A stretch of DNA of 64,000 nucleotides from Deltaproteobacteria bacterium (GTDB lineage Bacteria; Desulfobacterota; DSM-4660; Desulfatiglandales; HGW-15). The notes below the pieces were generated by a model, which worked only from the letters and a program-made list of their open reading frames with translations, searched no databases and was not told the DNA's origin. Each line of letters begins with the position of its first letter. Position 1 is the first letter of the stretch. Positions 1-8,303 of the stretch are shown here, in pieces. The translations under genes were made by a program, and so were the position numbers. The stretch lies in assembly GCA_020060215.1 (NCBI GenBank), contig JAGVAP010000082.1:124001-188000 (forward strand). The letters are read 5' to 3'.

Positions 1-1
1 C

Positions 2-409
2 GATATGGAGAGGGGGTTGCGCAGGCTGGAAAAGAAGGTCCGGCTCCATGAAGAGGACCCTCGCATGCAGCAGGTTGTCCTTGCAACGGAGAGGATCCGT
101 TGTCCGCTGCTCGACGACCATCAGGAGTGCGTGCTTTACCTCAACCGTCCCATCACCTGCCGCGTCTACGGCATCCCCAACAGGATCCAGGGAAAGGCGC
201 GGGTCTGCGGGAAATCGGGTTTTCAGAAGGGAGAGTCTTATCAGGCCTTCGACCTGGACGGCGTATACCGTTCCCTCTACGGTCTTTCCGCGCAGCTCCT
301 GCAAAGCAGCGGCAGCGAGGAAGACCTGGACCGGGCATCCCTGCTGATCTCCGTATCCAAGATCATCACGACACCCTACGAAGCCCTGATTCGCGGGGAG
401 CTTGAATAG
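2..409 (+). CDS. YkgJ-family cysteine-cluster protein, 3' part
   Basis: Only the C-terminal part is inside the window; the frame is open to the left edge, so the true start lies outside. The visible 135 or so residues contain a CPLL-x5-EC-x8-TC pattern near the middle, which fits the C-terminal half of the YkgJ (UPF0153) putative zinc/iron-chelating family, whose members carry about eight conserved cysteines. The function of the family is not established. The assignment rests on the cysteine spacing and the CRVYGIP segment, which resembles the CRLYP/CRxYPF motif of that family. The gene is followed by repeat-rich non-coding DNA, so it probably ends its transcription unit. Confidence 0.6.
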   Translation, partial: DMERGLRRLEKKVRLHEEDPRMQQVVLATERIRCPLLDDHQECVLYLNRPITCRVYGIPNRIQGKARVCGKSGFQKGESYQAFDLDGVYRSLYGLSAQLLQSSGSEEDLDRASLLISVSKIITTPYEALIRGELE

Positions 410-459
410 ATCGTTCCAGGATCCAAGATGCAGGATACAGGATTCAAGACAGTCCCGCA

Positions 460-540
460 GGATGGGTGGAGCGCAGAGAAACCCATCCATTCAAAGGTCA
501 GGCTTCAAAGCTGATGGGTTTCGCTTCGCTCCACCCATCC
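460..540. repeat. Repeat family A, full palindromic copy
   Basis: An inverted repeat with 28-base arms at 460-487 and 513-540 that match at about 26 of 28 positions. The arm core is GATGGGTGGAGCG / CGCTCCACCCATC. The same arm recurs at 622-732, 4692-4764 and, as a half copy, at 6074-6104. It looks like a non-autonomous, hairpin-forming intergenic element. Confidence 0.8.
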
Positions 541-621
541 TACAAGGACAAACCGCCAACTGCCTGACCCGCTTCTCTTGTGTACCCCCCACCCCGGACC
601 CCCTCTTGACCGTAAGGCGTA

Positions 622-732
622 GGATGGGCAGCGAAACCCATCTATTCAAAAGGTGTTAAGTCGCATGGCAGACAGATGGGGTTCGTTTCCTCCTATGCCG
701 AGGCTATGGAGGACAGGTCGCTCCACCCATCC
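622..732. repeat. Repeat family A, diverged copy overlapping a gene 3' end
   Basis: A second, degenerate copy with a left arm at 622-642 (GGATGGGCAGCGAAACCCATC-like) and outer right arm at 717-732 (CGCTCCACCCATCC). It runs into the 3' end of the leftward gene that stops at 693, and encodes the last residues of that protein. Confidence 0.65.
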
Positions 733-1877
733 TGCGGGCGGGCGCTGTGAATGGCGCTCCAGAGCGTCTGGCAATGGCTCTCCAGCCGTTCTTCTACCAG
801 GGCAGCCGTCTCTCCGCTCTCGTTCCGGTAGAGTTCCAGCAAGGGGCGTGAGAGCCGCAGCAGTTCATCCTGCCCAAAGCTCCTCAGCAGCCCGGCGAAG
901 CCGTCCACTCCGTTTTCGAAGCGACCTTCTTTCTCCATGATCCTGAGGGCCTGGAAAAAACCCTCCACGGTCGGTTCAACGGCGCGTCCCGGCGCCCAGG
1001 CCACGTCGCCCACGCCCTCCCACCGGTCCAGTCGTGTGCGTATGGTCAGGTTGAGGAAGAAGGTGATGAGGGCCATGACCCTGTTGATGTCCTGCTCCTC
1101 CAGGAAGACCATCAGAGGCTCATACCCCCTGACCGTGGTGAGCCGGACGTCGACCTTTTCCCCCTCGCTCTTCACGATGAAATCCCCCGCAGCATGGAGC
1201 CACGGATAGATGTGGTGCGTGCTGACCACATTGTAGTAGAGGGTGAGGATCAAGGCCGACTGCCTGTAGATCTCGAAGGCCTCCCTGTCGCAGGCGTCCC
1301 GATAGCCCTTCCTGAAATCCCAGATGACCAGGCGAGGCTCACCCGAATCCCCCGGATGGAGGTGCCATTCATGATAGCCGTCAAACCATTCTCCCATCAT
1401 CATGGCCATCTCCGGAGGGGCGCCGGGAGACGCCAACGCCATCGTGTCGAGGAGGTACACTTCAGGGATGAAGGGGAGCCGGAAAGAGTCGTTCAGAAGT
1501 TTCAGGATCTCGAATTCCCGCTGCAGCGCCTGCCTGCTGCCTTCCGTGACGGCCGCGCTCACGACGAACTTGTGCCGTAGCTCCGGGCCGAGGATCTCGA
1601 CGCTCGACAGATGGTAGAGCCCGCCGTGCTTTTCACTGCGAATCATCAGCTCATGGATATCCGAGGTCTCGATCTCCTTGCTCGTGATCCTTTTCAGCAG
1701 AGACAGCAGGGGTTCGCCTCCCTGGCCGGTGACGAACTGCTCGATGGCCCTGAAATAGTCGCCCAGCCGGAGGTGTGGATGCTCCTGCATGGGGCCCAGC
1801 AGAAAAGGACGTGCCAGGAGTGCAGCGTCTACGGGGAGATCCCCGTTCGGGGACGAGAAGAGGTATCGGACATTCAT
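693..1877 (-). CDS. Conserved hypothetical protein, 394 aa
   Basis: Function unknown. The start codon overlaps the stop of the upstream HEAT-repeat gene by four bases (ATGA), so the two are translationally coupled and probably act together. The first 40 residues hold a LARPFLLGPMQEHPHLRLGDYF segment in pieces; residues 100-150 (KFVVSAAVTEGSRQALQREFEILKLL) resemble the beta-hairpin and helix C of a kinase-like fold, but no catalytic loop motif (HxD, DFG) could be found, so this is only a hint. No membrane segment or signal peptide. The C-terminal tail (about 15 residues, PQDGWSDL and beyond) is encoded by a copy of repeat A, which suggests the original stop was lost when the repeat landed. Confidence 0.6.
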   Translation of the reverse strand: MNVRYLFSSPNGDLPVDAALLARPFLLGPMQEHPHLRLGDYFRAIEQFVTGQGGEPLLSLLKRITSKEIETSDIHELMIRSEKHGGLYHLSSVEILGPELRHKFVVSAAVTEGSRQALQREFEILKLLNDSFRLPFIPEVYLLDTMALASPGAPPEMAMMMGEWFDGYHEWHLHPGDSGEPRLVIWDFRKGYRDACDREAFEIYRQSALILTLYYNVVSTHHIYPWLHAAGDFIVKSEGEKVDVRLTTVRGYEPLMVFLEEQDINRVMALITFFLNLTIRTRLDRWEGVGDVAWAPGRAVEPTVEGFFQALRIMEKEGRFENGVDGFAGLLRSFGQDELLRLSRPLLELYRNESGETAALVEERLESHCQTLWSAIHSARPQDGWSDLSSIASA

Positions 1878-2962
1878 ATCCTTGCGATGGCCTCCGCCGC
1901 AATCTCTCCGATCGTCTTCTTGCGGAGATGCCCGTTCTCGTAGTGGGTCAACTCTGCGCGGCTTTGCCTCAGCCTTTCGAGGCCGGCCCTTGCCTCGTCG
2001 ATTTTCAGAAACCCGGTCAGCATGGCGGCGTAGCCCTGGATGCGCGGATCCTGATCTTCGAGAAGCCGGACGAGATGACCCGCATTCATGTGAAGCACTT
2101 CAGGTCTGCCGGCGCCGATCTTCGCAAGCGCCCTCAGCACATCCTCGAGAAGGGCGCGATCCCTGGAGAACTGAGCCAGCCGTGGGATGAAGGAGGAAAA
2201 ACCATCCGGCTGGAACCTGATGATCTCACCGATCGCGTCGATCGCACCCCAGGTGGACGCAGCCGTATCCGTCACCGATGAAAAGAGCTCCTGCAGAAGG
2301 CGGGTGACGGCCTGCGGCTCTGTGCAGGAGATGACAGCAGATACCCTCCCGAGGACCTCGGCCGCCCTCAGCCGCAGGAGTTCATCCGGGGAGTAGAGGA
2401 GCCGTTTCAGATGCCTGAGAATCCGTTTATCCCCCGAAGCGGAGGCGAGGAGAGGCTCGATCTTATAGGAGCCGACGAAGTCCTCCACCTCCTTCTTACT
2501 CAAGGGGGCAGCCGTGGCCCGTCCCTCGTCCGCCCTGGAAGCCTGGGTCCCTGCCGTCCCGGGCTCAAACCTTTCCTCCACGGTCCCCTTGATGAGTCTG
2601 ATGAAGAGGAGCGCTCCCGCGATTCGCCTGCCCTGGTAAACGCCGCCCTGGATGATCTGGTGGGTATCGTAGTCGTAGTCAGTGAGTTGTCTCTCGATAT
2701 AATCCTCTTCAGGCATGAGATCCCAAGCCGTGGCGGAGTCGCCTCCGCATGCCAGCAGGAGCGCGTCGACCAGTGCCGTGCCCAGGTTGTGGCCGGTCAC
2801 ATCACACACATAGACCGCGCCGCAACCGCAGGAACCCGTCGGCATCGGGCTCGACCGGCCCTCGACCGGCCTCTCCAGCGGAGTGGCGCAGAAGGGGCAC
2901 GTGGGCTTCTGGACGGCATTTCTTTCCTTGAACTTGCTCTCGATCAATCTGCTTTCGATCAC
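1874..2962 (-). CDS. Zinc-ribbon plus HEAT-repeat-like protein, 362 aa
   Basis: Residues about 20-55 carry CPFCATPL followed by GSCGCGAVYVCD, a paired-cysteine zinc ribbon. A middle segment (ALLLACGGDSATAWDL through DYIERQLTDYDYDTHQII) is followed by a helical-repeat region, roughly 170-345, with HEAT-like units such as LLRLRAAEVLGRV and DPRIQGYAAMLTGFLKI. It resembles the uncharacterised DVU0298-type proteins of sulfate reducers; that name is from memory and should be checked. HEAT repeats usually mean a protein-binding scaffold. It is the first gene of a coupled pair with the leftward 394-residue protein (four-base overlap). Confidence 0.65.
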   Translation of the reverse strand: MIESRLIESKFKERNAVQKPTCPFCATPLERPVEGRSSPMPTGSCGCGAVYVCDVTGHNLGTALVDALLLACGGDSATAWDLMPEEDYIERQLTDYDYDTHQIIQGGVYQGRRIAGALLFIRLIKGTVEERFEPGTAGTQASRADEGRATAAPLSKKEVEDFVGSYKIEPLLASASGDKRILRHLKRLLYSPDELLRLRAAEVLGRVSAVISCTEPQAVTRLLQELFSSVTDTAASTWGAIDAIGEIIRFQPDGFSSFIPRLAQFSRDRALLEDVLRALAKIGAGRPEVLHMNAGHLVRLLEDQDPRIQGYAAMLTGFLKIDEARAGLERLRQSRAELTHYENGHLRKKTIGEIAAEAIARI

Positions 2963-2995
2963 AATCGGAGATTCTCCCTAAGTAAGAGCAGGAGT

Positions 2996-3060
2996 GCCAC
3001 CAAGGCACCAAGACAAAGGTTTCTCCTGTGTTTTCTTTGGGCCTTCGTGTCTTTGTGGCG
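2996..3060. repeat. Repeat family B, palindromic copy
   Basis: Inverted repeat with left arm GCCACCAAGGCACCAAGAC at 2996-3014 and right arm CCTTCGTGTCTTTGTGGC at 3042-3059. The same GCCACxAAGxCACxAAG theme returns at 15027-15201, 26277-26328 and 26741-26810. It sits between two leftward genes and may form a hairpin in their transcript. Confidence 0.75.
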
Positions 3061-3078
3061 GCGGTTGGCGTCTCTTCT

Positions 3079-3333
3079 TCAAAGATCCAGATCCAGGCCG
3101 GCCCCTTCCTCGTCGTATTCAAAATCCACAATGTCGAAGCCCGACCCTCTTGAGGTGAATCGTATCTGCCAGCTCCGGTACTCAGCCCCCGCGAACTCGC
3201 AACTCACCATCCCTGTCCTTGCATGGAGACGGATCAGCTTCGGGACGACCTCTTCGAAAAAGATCTCGCTCAGACGATGTTTCTCTTCATCGCTGAGTTC
3301 CAGGTCGAGACCCTTCTTTGTTGGATCTGTCAT
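3079..3333 (-). CDS. Small acidic hypothetical protein, 84 aa
   Basis: An 84-residue protein with an acidic C-terminus (DFEYDEEGAGLDLDL) and an N-terminal helix (LSDEEKHRLSEIFFEEVVPKLI). I do not recognise a family. It lies in the same direction as the HEAT-repeat gene downstream and the FmdB-type gene upstream, separated from the former by a copy of repeat B. The reading frame has the same codon style as its neighbours (GC-rich third positions), which is why it is kept as a real gene. No cysteine pairs, membrane segment or signal peptide are visible. Confidence 0.55.
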   Translation of the reverse strand: MTDPTKKGLDLELSDEEKHRLSEIFFEEVVPKLIRLHARTGMVSCEFAGAEYRSWQIRFTSRGSGFDIVDFEYDEEGAGLDLDL

Positions 3334-3471
3334 GGTTGGACCGGACGCACCGCTTCGGTGGAGAAAGTCAGAGAGGGAGACGAGTCCTCTCCCTCCGCTC
3401 GAAAGGACACCTCAGTCGGCCGTTTGCTGTGAACGATACGCGGGGGACTCAGCCCTCGGGACTGGGAGGAT

Positions 3472-3714
3472 TCACTTGGTGGGGCCGGGGATATCCACGC
3501 TCAGGCACGAGCCGCCGGAGCCGCATGAGCGCGTCGTGACCCTGGGCTGTTCGCCTGAGCCCCTTGCCATCTTGTGACTCGTCCTGCTGACCACCCGCTC
3601 GAGCACATCGGATCTGCAGTCGGGGCATTCCATATCGGCCTTGTCATCCGATCTCACCAGGATCTTTTCAAAGACGTTGCCGCACTTCATACAGCGGAAT
3701 TCAAAAATGGGCAT
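3472..3714 (-). CDS. FmdB-type zinc ribbon protein
   Basis: Starts MPIFEFRCMKCGNVFEKI, the standard opening of the FmdB/CxxC_CxxC_SSSS regulatory-protein family: CMKC at residues 8-11 and CPDC at about 34-37 form a zinc ribbon. The C-terminal half is a low-complexity Ser/Gly/Arg tail ending in a further CGSGGSC pair, as seen in many family members. The family was named from formamidase regulators, but most members have no known role. An 80-residue length is typical. Confidence 0.8.
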   Translation of the reverse strand: MPIFEFRCMKCGNVFEKILVRSDDKADMECPDCRSDVLERVVSRTSHKMARGSGEQPRVTTRSCGSGGSCLSVDIPGPTK

Positions 3715-3787
3715 TTCCCTCTCCTCACATCTTGTTGCCGGATGATATAGTGAACCATAGTAGCGGGGGGGCGCGGCAAAGTCAAAT

Positions 3788-4636
3788 ATGATCCTATCCT
3801 TTCACCCGGTTATCGTTGCGGACGTCCAGATCATCCTGGGGGACCGGCTCCTGTCCGACGCGGATCTCGCCGCGATCCGGCGCGCGGAGGCCATTATCCT
3901 GCCTCAAAGCTGCCCGAGAGATCTTTATCGGGTCTGCAGGGACTCTTCCGCCCTGGTCTTTCCCAACTACGACAGGCGATACGATTACGAGGGCAAGGTC
4001 GGCCAGAGCCGGCTCTTCGAGGAGATGGGCTGGCCTCACCCGCCGACCATACGCTGGCCTTCCGTCAAGGAGTTCATGGAGGAACACGGATGGGAGGGAA
4101 ATCTCCCGCACAGCATCCCCTTTTTCGTGAAAAGGGACAAGGGGCATGAGGGCGAAGGGGTCTATCTGATCCGGGGGTTTTCCGATCTGGAGAGCGGGCT
4201 GGAAGACATCCGGAGAAAGGGGGACCCCGGTTTCATCTCCCAGGATTCGGTCCCATGCGGGGGGAACGTCCTCCGGGCCGTCATCATGGGAAAGAGGTCG
4301 TATACCTACTGGAAGAGACCTTCGTCCCCCGAAAAACTCATCACGACCATCAGCTCAGGTTCCGTGATCGATGAGTCCTGGAGGCCGGATCTCCAGGAAA
4401 AGGGCGCTCTGCAAGCCGAAAAGATATCGCGGGATGCGGGGATCAACCTCGCGGCAATCGATTTCGTATTCCCCCTCGGCGACCCGTTCCCTCAACCGTT
4501 GATCCTGGAAATCAACTACTACTTCGGCCGGAGGGGTTTGGGCGGCTCCCTCCGCTATTATCGCCTGCTCATGGATGCCGTCCGGGAGTGGCTCGAAGGA
4601 AATGGGATCGACCCGGACAGGGTATGGCTCGTGTGA
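3788..4636 (+). CDS. ATP-grasp domain protein, 282 aa
   Basis: A RimK/D-Ala-D-Ala-ligase-like ATP-grasp enzyme. Residues 85-125 (CDGKV-like DYEGKVGQSRLFEEMGWPHPPT) give the start of the ATP-grasp fold; FFVKRDKGHEGEGVYLI (about 117-133) supplies the ATP-binding lysine and glycine-rich loop; the metal-binding C-terminal carboxylates appear in AAIDFVF and LILEINYYF. The substrate cannot be read from sequence. It is shorter than RimK and stands alone, transcribed away from the leftward cluster. The start is weakly supported by a ribosome-binding site, but the domain begins immediately afterwards. Confidence 0.75.
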   Translation: MILSFHPVIVADVQIILGDRLLSDADLAAIRRAEAIILPQSCPRDLYRVCRDSSALVFPNYDRRYDYEGKVGQSRLFEEMGWPHPPTIRWPSVKEFMEEHGWEGNLPHSIPFFVKRDKGHEGEGVYLIRGFSDLESGLEDIRRKGDPGFISQDSVPCGGNVLRAVIMGKRSYTYWKRPSSPEKLITTISSGSVIDESWRPDLQEKGALQAEKISRDAGINLAAIDFVFPLGDPFPQPLILEINYYFGRRGLGGSLRYYRLLMDAVREWLEGNGIDPDRVWLV

Positions 4637-4691
4637 TAAGGGAAGTGGGAAGGCGGAAGAAGAAGGCGAAAAGGGGCAATCAGAAGCGCGT

Positions 4692-4764
4692 AGCATGGGT
4701 GGAGCGGAGCGGAACCCGTCGAAACCCCTGAAGTGATGGGTCTCTCTTTCCTCCACCCATCCTA
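4692..4764. repeat. Repeat family A copy
   Basis: Left arm GCATGGGTGGAGCGGAGCGG (4693-4712) and right arm running to CCTCCACCCATCCTAC at 4764. A diverged copy of the element at 460-540, lying between two convergent genes. Confidence 0.7.
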
Positions 4765-4772
4765 CGGCCCAC

Positions 4773-4800
4773 TGTAGGAGCAACCTCTGGTTGCGATTCC
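4773..4800. repeat. Repeat family F, short hairpin
   Basis: GTAGGAGCAACC, a short loop and GGTTGCGATTCC form a small hairpin directly after the stop codon of yjbQ on the other strand. A related copy is at 6002-6027 (GGGAGCAAGC ... GCTTGCGATTCC). Confidence 0.55.
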
Positions 4801-5190
4801 TTAGATCTTCACGTAGAGATTGCGCGAGCGGGGCCCGTCGAATTCACAGAAGAAGATCTTCTGCCAGGTCCCCAGCACGAGGCGGCCCCCCTCTACGAGC
4901 ACGCTGACCGAACTCCCGACGAGGGTTGCCTTGATATGGCTGTCCGAATTCCCTTCCGAGTGCCTGTACCCCATGTCAGGGGGCACCATCTGATTGAGCT
5001 TGTCGATGATGTCCCGGCACACGTCTGGATCGGCGCCCTCATTGATCGTCACCCCGGCCGTCGTATGAGGCACGTAGACGACACACACCCCGTCCGTCAC
5101 GCCGCTCTTGGAGACCTCGATCTGCACCATATGGGTGATGTCCACCATCTCCGTTCTTGAATTCGTCTCAACCCTGACTTTCGCCGGCAT
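4801..5190 (-). CDS. yjbQ: YjbQ/UPF0047-family protein
   Basis: A 129-residue protein of the YjbQ family, described as having secondary thiamine-phosphate synthase activity in vitro. The family hallmarks are all present: [18 protein letters not shown] (about residues 40-57), [15 protein letters not shown] (about 79-93) and [17 protein letters not shown] near the C-terminus, with the conserved histidines thought to line a metal/active site. Length is normal for the family. It is a single leftward gene between a repeat cluster and the lipoprotein gene. Confidence 0.9.
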   Translation of the reverse strand: MPAKVRVETNSRTEMVDITHMVQIEVSKSGVTDGVCVVYVPHTTAGVTINEGADPDVCRDIIDKLNQMVPPDMGYRHSEGNSDSHIKATLVGSSVSVLVEGGRLVLGTWQKIFFCEFDGPRSRNLYVKI

Positions 5191-5325
5191 GTCCCCCCTC
5201 CTTGAACACGCGATCGTTTGATCCCATCATACCACGATTCGGGTCAGGGAATACAAACAGGGCCTTATTGCAGAAAACGGAGGATTCTCTTTTGCTGTTC
5301 CCATATCACCGACTGGAGGTCGCGG

Positions 5326-5916
5326 GTGAGGTCCATCCCCTTTCGTTTCTTCCTGTGGGCGGTTCTGTGTTCAGGTCCTCTTCTGACCGCCTCCTGCAGT
5401 GTGCCGGTTCCGCGCCCTACGGAACTCATGACCCCCCTGGAGCAGGTGCTCGTCAGCCAGGCAGCGGAAGAGAGCGCAAAAAAATTGAGCGCGTTCATGC
5501 CGCTCGGCACCAAAGTAGCCGTCGAGTCGTTCGGTCTCACGCCGCGCCACCCGTACATGCAGGGGATCGTGGCAGGATGGCTCGCGAGGAGAGGGTTTTC
5601 CATCGCCGACCAGGCGCAAGAGGCTGCCTACCTGATCCGGGTCATCGTTCAAACCCTCGGGACCGAAGCGAGCGAGAGGGTCCTGGGAACGGAGGAGGTC
5701 CAGTCGTCTTTGTTGCCGGTGGGCCTTCCCCCCCTCACTTTGTTCAAGCGCACGGCAAACAAGGGACATGCCCGCTTTTACCTGGACGTCTATGAGACCG
5801 GCAGCGGCAGGCTCGTCCACACAACCCCCGTTCTCGAAGGGACCGCCTACCTGAACCGGTACACCTTCCTCTTTGTCATCACGGTCGACAAGACGGACGT
5901 GAGCAGCCCTCCCTAG
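5326..5916 (+). CDS. Putative lipoprotein, 196 aa
   Basis: The GTG at 5326 is chosen as start because GGAGGT lies six bases upstream (5315-5320) and the peptide then begins with a textbook lipoprotein signal: a VRSIPFRFFLWAVL hydrophobic stretch and the lipobox LTASC at about residue 22. The mature part (THEPLEQVLVSQAAEES, then LGTEASERVLG and LPPLTLFKRT) looks like a periplasmic domain of unknown function; resemblance to DUF6655-type lipoproteins is possible but unproven. It is not in an operon: convergent with feoB on the right and divergent from yjbQ on the left. Confidence 0.65.
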   Translation: MRSIPFRFFLWAVLCSGPLLTASCSVPVPRPTELMTPLEQVLVSQAAEESAKKLSAFMPLGTKVAVESFGLTPRHPYMQGIVAGWLARRGFSIADQAQEAAYLIRVIVQTLGTEASERVLGTEEVQSSLLPVGLPPLTLFKRTANKGHARFYLDVYETGSGRLVHTTPVLEGTAYLNRYTFLFVITVDKTDVSSPP

Positions 5917-6001
5917 GCGGTTCATTGGTCATTTGTCCGTTGTCCTTGGGCCGACTCCTTGGCCGGTACGCCGGGTGCCTTCTCTTTGCGTGTTCGCCTC
6001 T

Positions 6002-6027
6002 GGGAGCAAGCTCCCGCTTGCGATTCC
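6002..6027. repeat. Repeat family F, short hairpin
   Basis: GGGAGCAAGCTCCCGCTTGC repeats the plan of 4773-4800. It lies between the convergent lipoprotein gene and feoB. Confidence 0.5.
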
Positions 6028-6073
6028 CACGCCCGTTCCAGCACCGGTCGCACGCTCGCAGGACAGTTTTTGG

Positions 6074-6104
6074 AATGGGTTTCGCTTCGCTCCATCCACC
6101 CTAC
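6074..6104. repeat. Repeat family A, half copy
   Basis: A single arm (AATGGGTTTCGCTTCGCTCC at its left end) of repeat A with no inverted partner nearby. Confidence 0.6.
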
Positions 6105-6147
6105 AAGAGGAGAGAGGACACTGAACCCCTGAACACGCCCTTTCGGA

Positions 6148-8070
6148 TCAAAATATCCGGAAGGCAACGCGGGAGATCAGGGCGATGGCGGTCCCTACCG
6201 CCGTGTTCAGAATCAGGGCGGTGATCATGCCCGCCTTTCCGATGACTCCCCGAAGCATGCCCAGCGTGGCAAGACAGGGGATGTAGAACAGGGAAAAGGC
6301 GGTGAAGACGAACATCTGCTCCCGGCTCATGACGGAGGCGAAATCACTCGTCCCGAGCGCCTGGACGAGCATGATGATGGTGAGTTCCTTTCGCAGGATG
6401 CCGAAGATGAGTGTGACGCTGACCGCCTCGGGAAGCCCCAGGAGTCCGACGGTAAAAGGCGAAAAGGCCCTGTTGAGCAGATCGGAAAGCTGGAGATACT
6501 CCAGAAGACTCAGGATCAGGCTGCCGGCGATCAGGAGAGGCCAGGCAATGACGATGAATTCCCGGAGACGGAACCAGATCTTGTTCAAGACGGCCTGGAG
6601 GTTCGGGACCTTGTAGCTGGGGATCTCCAGGACCAGACCGGGGGTGATTTCTGGCATGAGGGTCGAGAGTGCCCTCCCTGCCACGGCAATGACCGCCAGG
6701 TTGACCAGGTAGAGCAGGACGGCATAGGCGGGGCCCAGGTAGAACGCCGCGACGGCGAAGATGACGGTCGTCCTGGCGGCGCAGGGAATGAAGGTGCTCA
6801 GGAGTGCGGTGATGAACCGGTCCCTCCTTCTCTCCAGGATCCTTACGGCCATGATGGCAGGCACGTTGCACCCGTAGCCGAGGACAAAAGGGATGATGGA
6901 TTTGCCGTGAAGGCCGATCCGGTGCATGATGGAGTCCATCAGGAATGCGGCTCTGGGGAGATACCCGATATCCTCGAGAAGGGAAAGACAGAAAAGAAAG
7001 GGGAGGAGATAGGGGAGCACGATCCCGATGCCGCCTGAAAACCCCTCGATCAAACCGTTCAGCACGGTCGATAGGAGGTCTTTGCTGCCCAGGTAGCGAT
7101 TGAGCAGCCCCTGGAGACCTTCGAACCACCCGAGCAGCGGGTCCTCCGCGAGCCTCCCGAAGGTGAATACCAGGGAGAAAAAGAGGAGCAGCACCAGTGC
7201 GAGGATCGCATAGCCCAGAAAAGGGTGCATGATATAACGATCCACCCGGTCCTTGAGCCCCGGTTTTTCGCGGGGCTTGACCTGAGCGACATGTTCGAAG
7301 AGATTCATGGCCAGGGAGTGCCTCTCCGAGGAGATGACCATGTCGGAGGGCCTGCCGTGCGTTTCTGAGATGGTCTTTCTCAGCCGCTCCACCTCGGGAA
7401 GGAGGTCGGGCCTGACCCTCCCGAGCAGGGCCTGAAACTCGGCATCCACTTCGAGCAGTTGAAGGGCAAAGAGTCTTGGCGGCAGGTGGGCCTTCCTCGC
7501 CGTCACTTCCAACAGGGAAGCCAGCTCGGCGACCTTCCCCTCCACATCTCGGCTCAGCTGGAATGTCTTCCCCCTTCGGCCGTTCCCGGCGATCTTGAGG
7601 GTGGACTTGAAGAGCTCGGGGATGCCCTGGCCACGGGTGGAAATCGTCGGGATCACCGGAACCCCGAGATCCTTCGACAAATGCTCGGTGTCGATCCGAA
7701 TCCCTTTGCGGTTGGCCTCATCCATCATGTTCAGACAGACCACGAGGGGAATCCTCAGGTCCAGGAGCTCGATCGTCAACTCGAGGCTTCTGCTGAGGAC
7801 GGAGGCGTCGATGATATTGATGATTGCTTCGGGCCTGTTGTTCAGCAGGTAGTCGCGGGCCAGGAGTTCGTGTTTTTCGGGAGACGAAAGGGAGTAGATA
7901 CCGGGGAGGTCGACGAGTTCGAAGCTCTCCAGGTCAATGCAGACGTCGCTGCAGACGTACTCGACGGTCGTACCCGGGAAATTCGATACCGCCGTCTTGT
8001 ACCCTGCGACGCTGTTGAACAGGGAGCTCTTGCCGCAGTTGGGCTGGCCCACAAGGGCGATTCTCATCAT
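6148..8070 (-). CDS. feoB: Ferrous iron transporter FeoB
   Basis: GTP-gated inner-membrane Fe(II) uptake protein. The start at 8070 gives MMRIALVGQPNCGKSS: the P-loop is at residues 8-15, the G3 motif DLPG at 54-57 and the G4 motif NMMD at 114-117. The membrane part begins near residue 270 and contains the two gate regions, including GGIGIVLPYLLPFLF and the highly conserved FVLGYGCNVPAIMAVR and STFIPCAARTTVI segments. At 640 residues it is at the short end of the family and has no C-terminal FeoC-like extension. The start overlaps the feoA stop (ATGATGA), so both are co-translated under the DtxR-like regulator upstream. Confidence 0.95.
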   Translation of the reverse strand: MMRIALVGQPNCGKSSLFNSVAGYKTAVSNFPGTTVEYVCSDVCIDLESFELVDLPGIYSLSSPEKHELLARDYLLNNRPEAIINIIDASVLSRSLELTIELLDLRIPLVVCLNMMDEANRKGIRIDTEHLSKDLGVPVIPTISTRGQGIPELFKSTLKIAGNGRRGKTFQLSRDVEGKVAELASLLEVTARKAHLPPRLFALQLLEVDAEFQALLGRVRPDLLPEVERLRKTISETHGRPSDMVISSERHSLAMNLFEHVAQVKPREKPGLKDRVDRYIMHPFLGYAILALVLLLFFSLVFTFGRLAEDPLLGWFEGLQGLLNRYLGSKDLLSTVLNGLIEGFSGGIGIVLPYLLPFLFCLSLLEDIGYLPRAAFLMDSIMHRIGLHGKSIIPFVLGYGCNVPAIMAVRILERRRDRFITALLSTFIPCAARTTVIFAVAAFYLGPAYAVLLYLVNLAVIAVAGRALSTLMPEITPGLVLEIPSYKVPNLQAVLNKIWFRLREFIVIAWPLLIAGSLILSLLEYLQLSDLLNRAFSPFTVGLLGLPEAVSVTLIFGILRKELTIIMLVQALGTSDFASVMSREQMFVFTAFSLFYIPCLATLGMLRGVIGKAGMITALILNTAVGTAIALISRVAFRIF

Positions 8071-8303
8071 GCCTGTTCGACTTCCACCTCGATCTTCTCC
8101 GCCATTCCCTTGCCAATGCCGACCTCGATGCCGTGGACTTCTATCAGGACGGGGCCTCCGAAGAAGCCGTTCCGAATCACCCGAATCCGGTCTGAGGGGT
8201 GGATACCCAGTCTTCCGAGCCTGTGGTGGACCGAATGGCCCCCCTTGATATCTTTGACGACGGCGGAATCTCCGCCCTTCAGCTTTGCCAGAGTCGTAAT
8301 CAT
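8067..8303 (-). CDS. feoA: FeoA-type SH3-like protein
   Basis: A 78-residue FeoA domain protein (MITTLAKLKGGDSAVV...), thought to interact with FeoB and modulate iron uptake. The ATG at 8303 is preferred because it overlaps the stop of the regulator gene (ATGA) and gives a canonical FeoA length; a longer version reading back to 8345 would intrude into the regulator. The conserved HHRLGRLGIHPSDRI and IEVHGIEVGIGKGMAEKI segments are typical of the SH3-like barrel. Middle gene of a regulator-feoA-feoB operon with four-base overlaps on both sides. Confidence 0.9.
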   Translation of the reverse strand: MITTLAKLKGGDSAVVKDIKGGHSVHHRLGRLGIHPSDRIRVIRNGFFGGPVLIEVHGIEVGIGKGMAEKIEVEVEQA

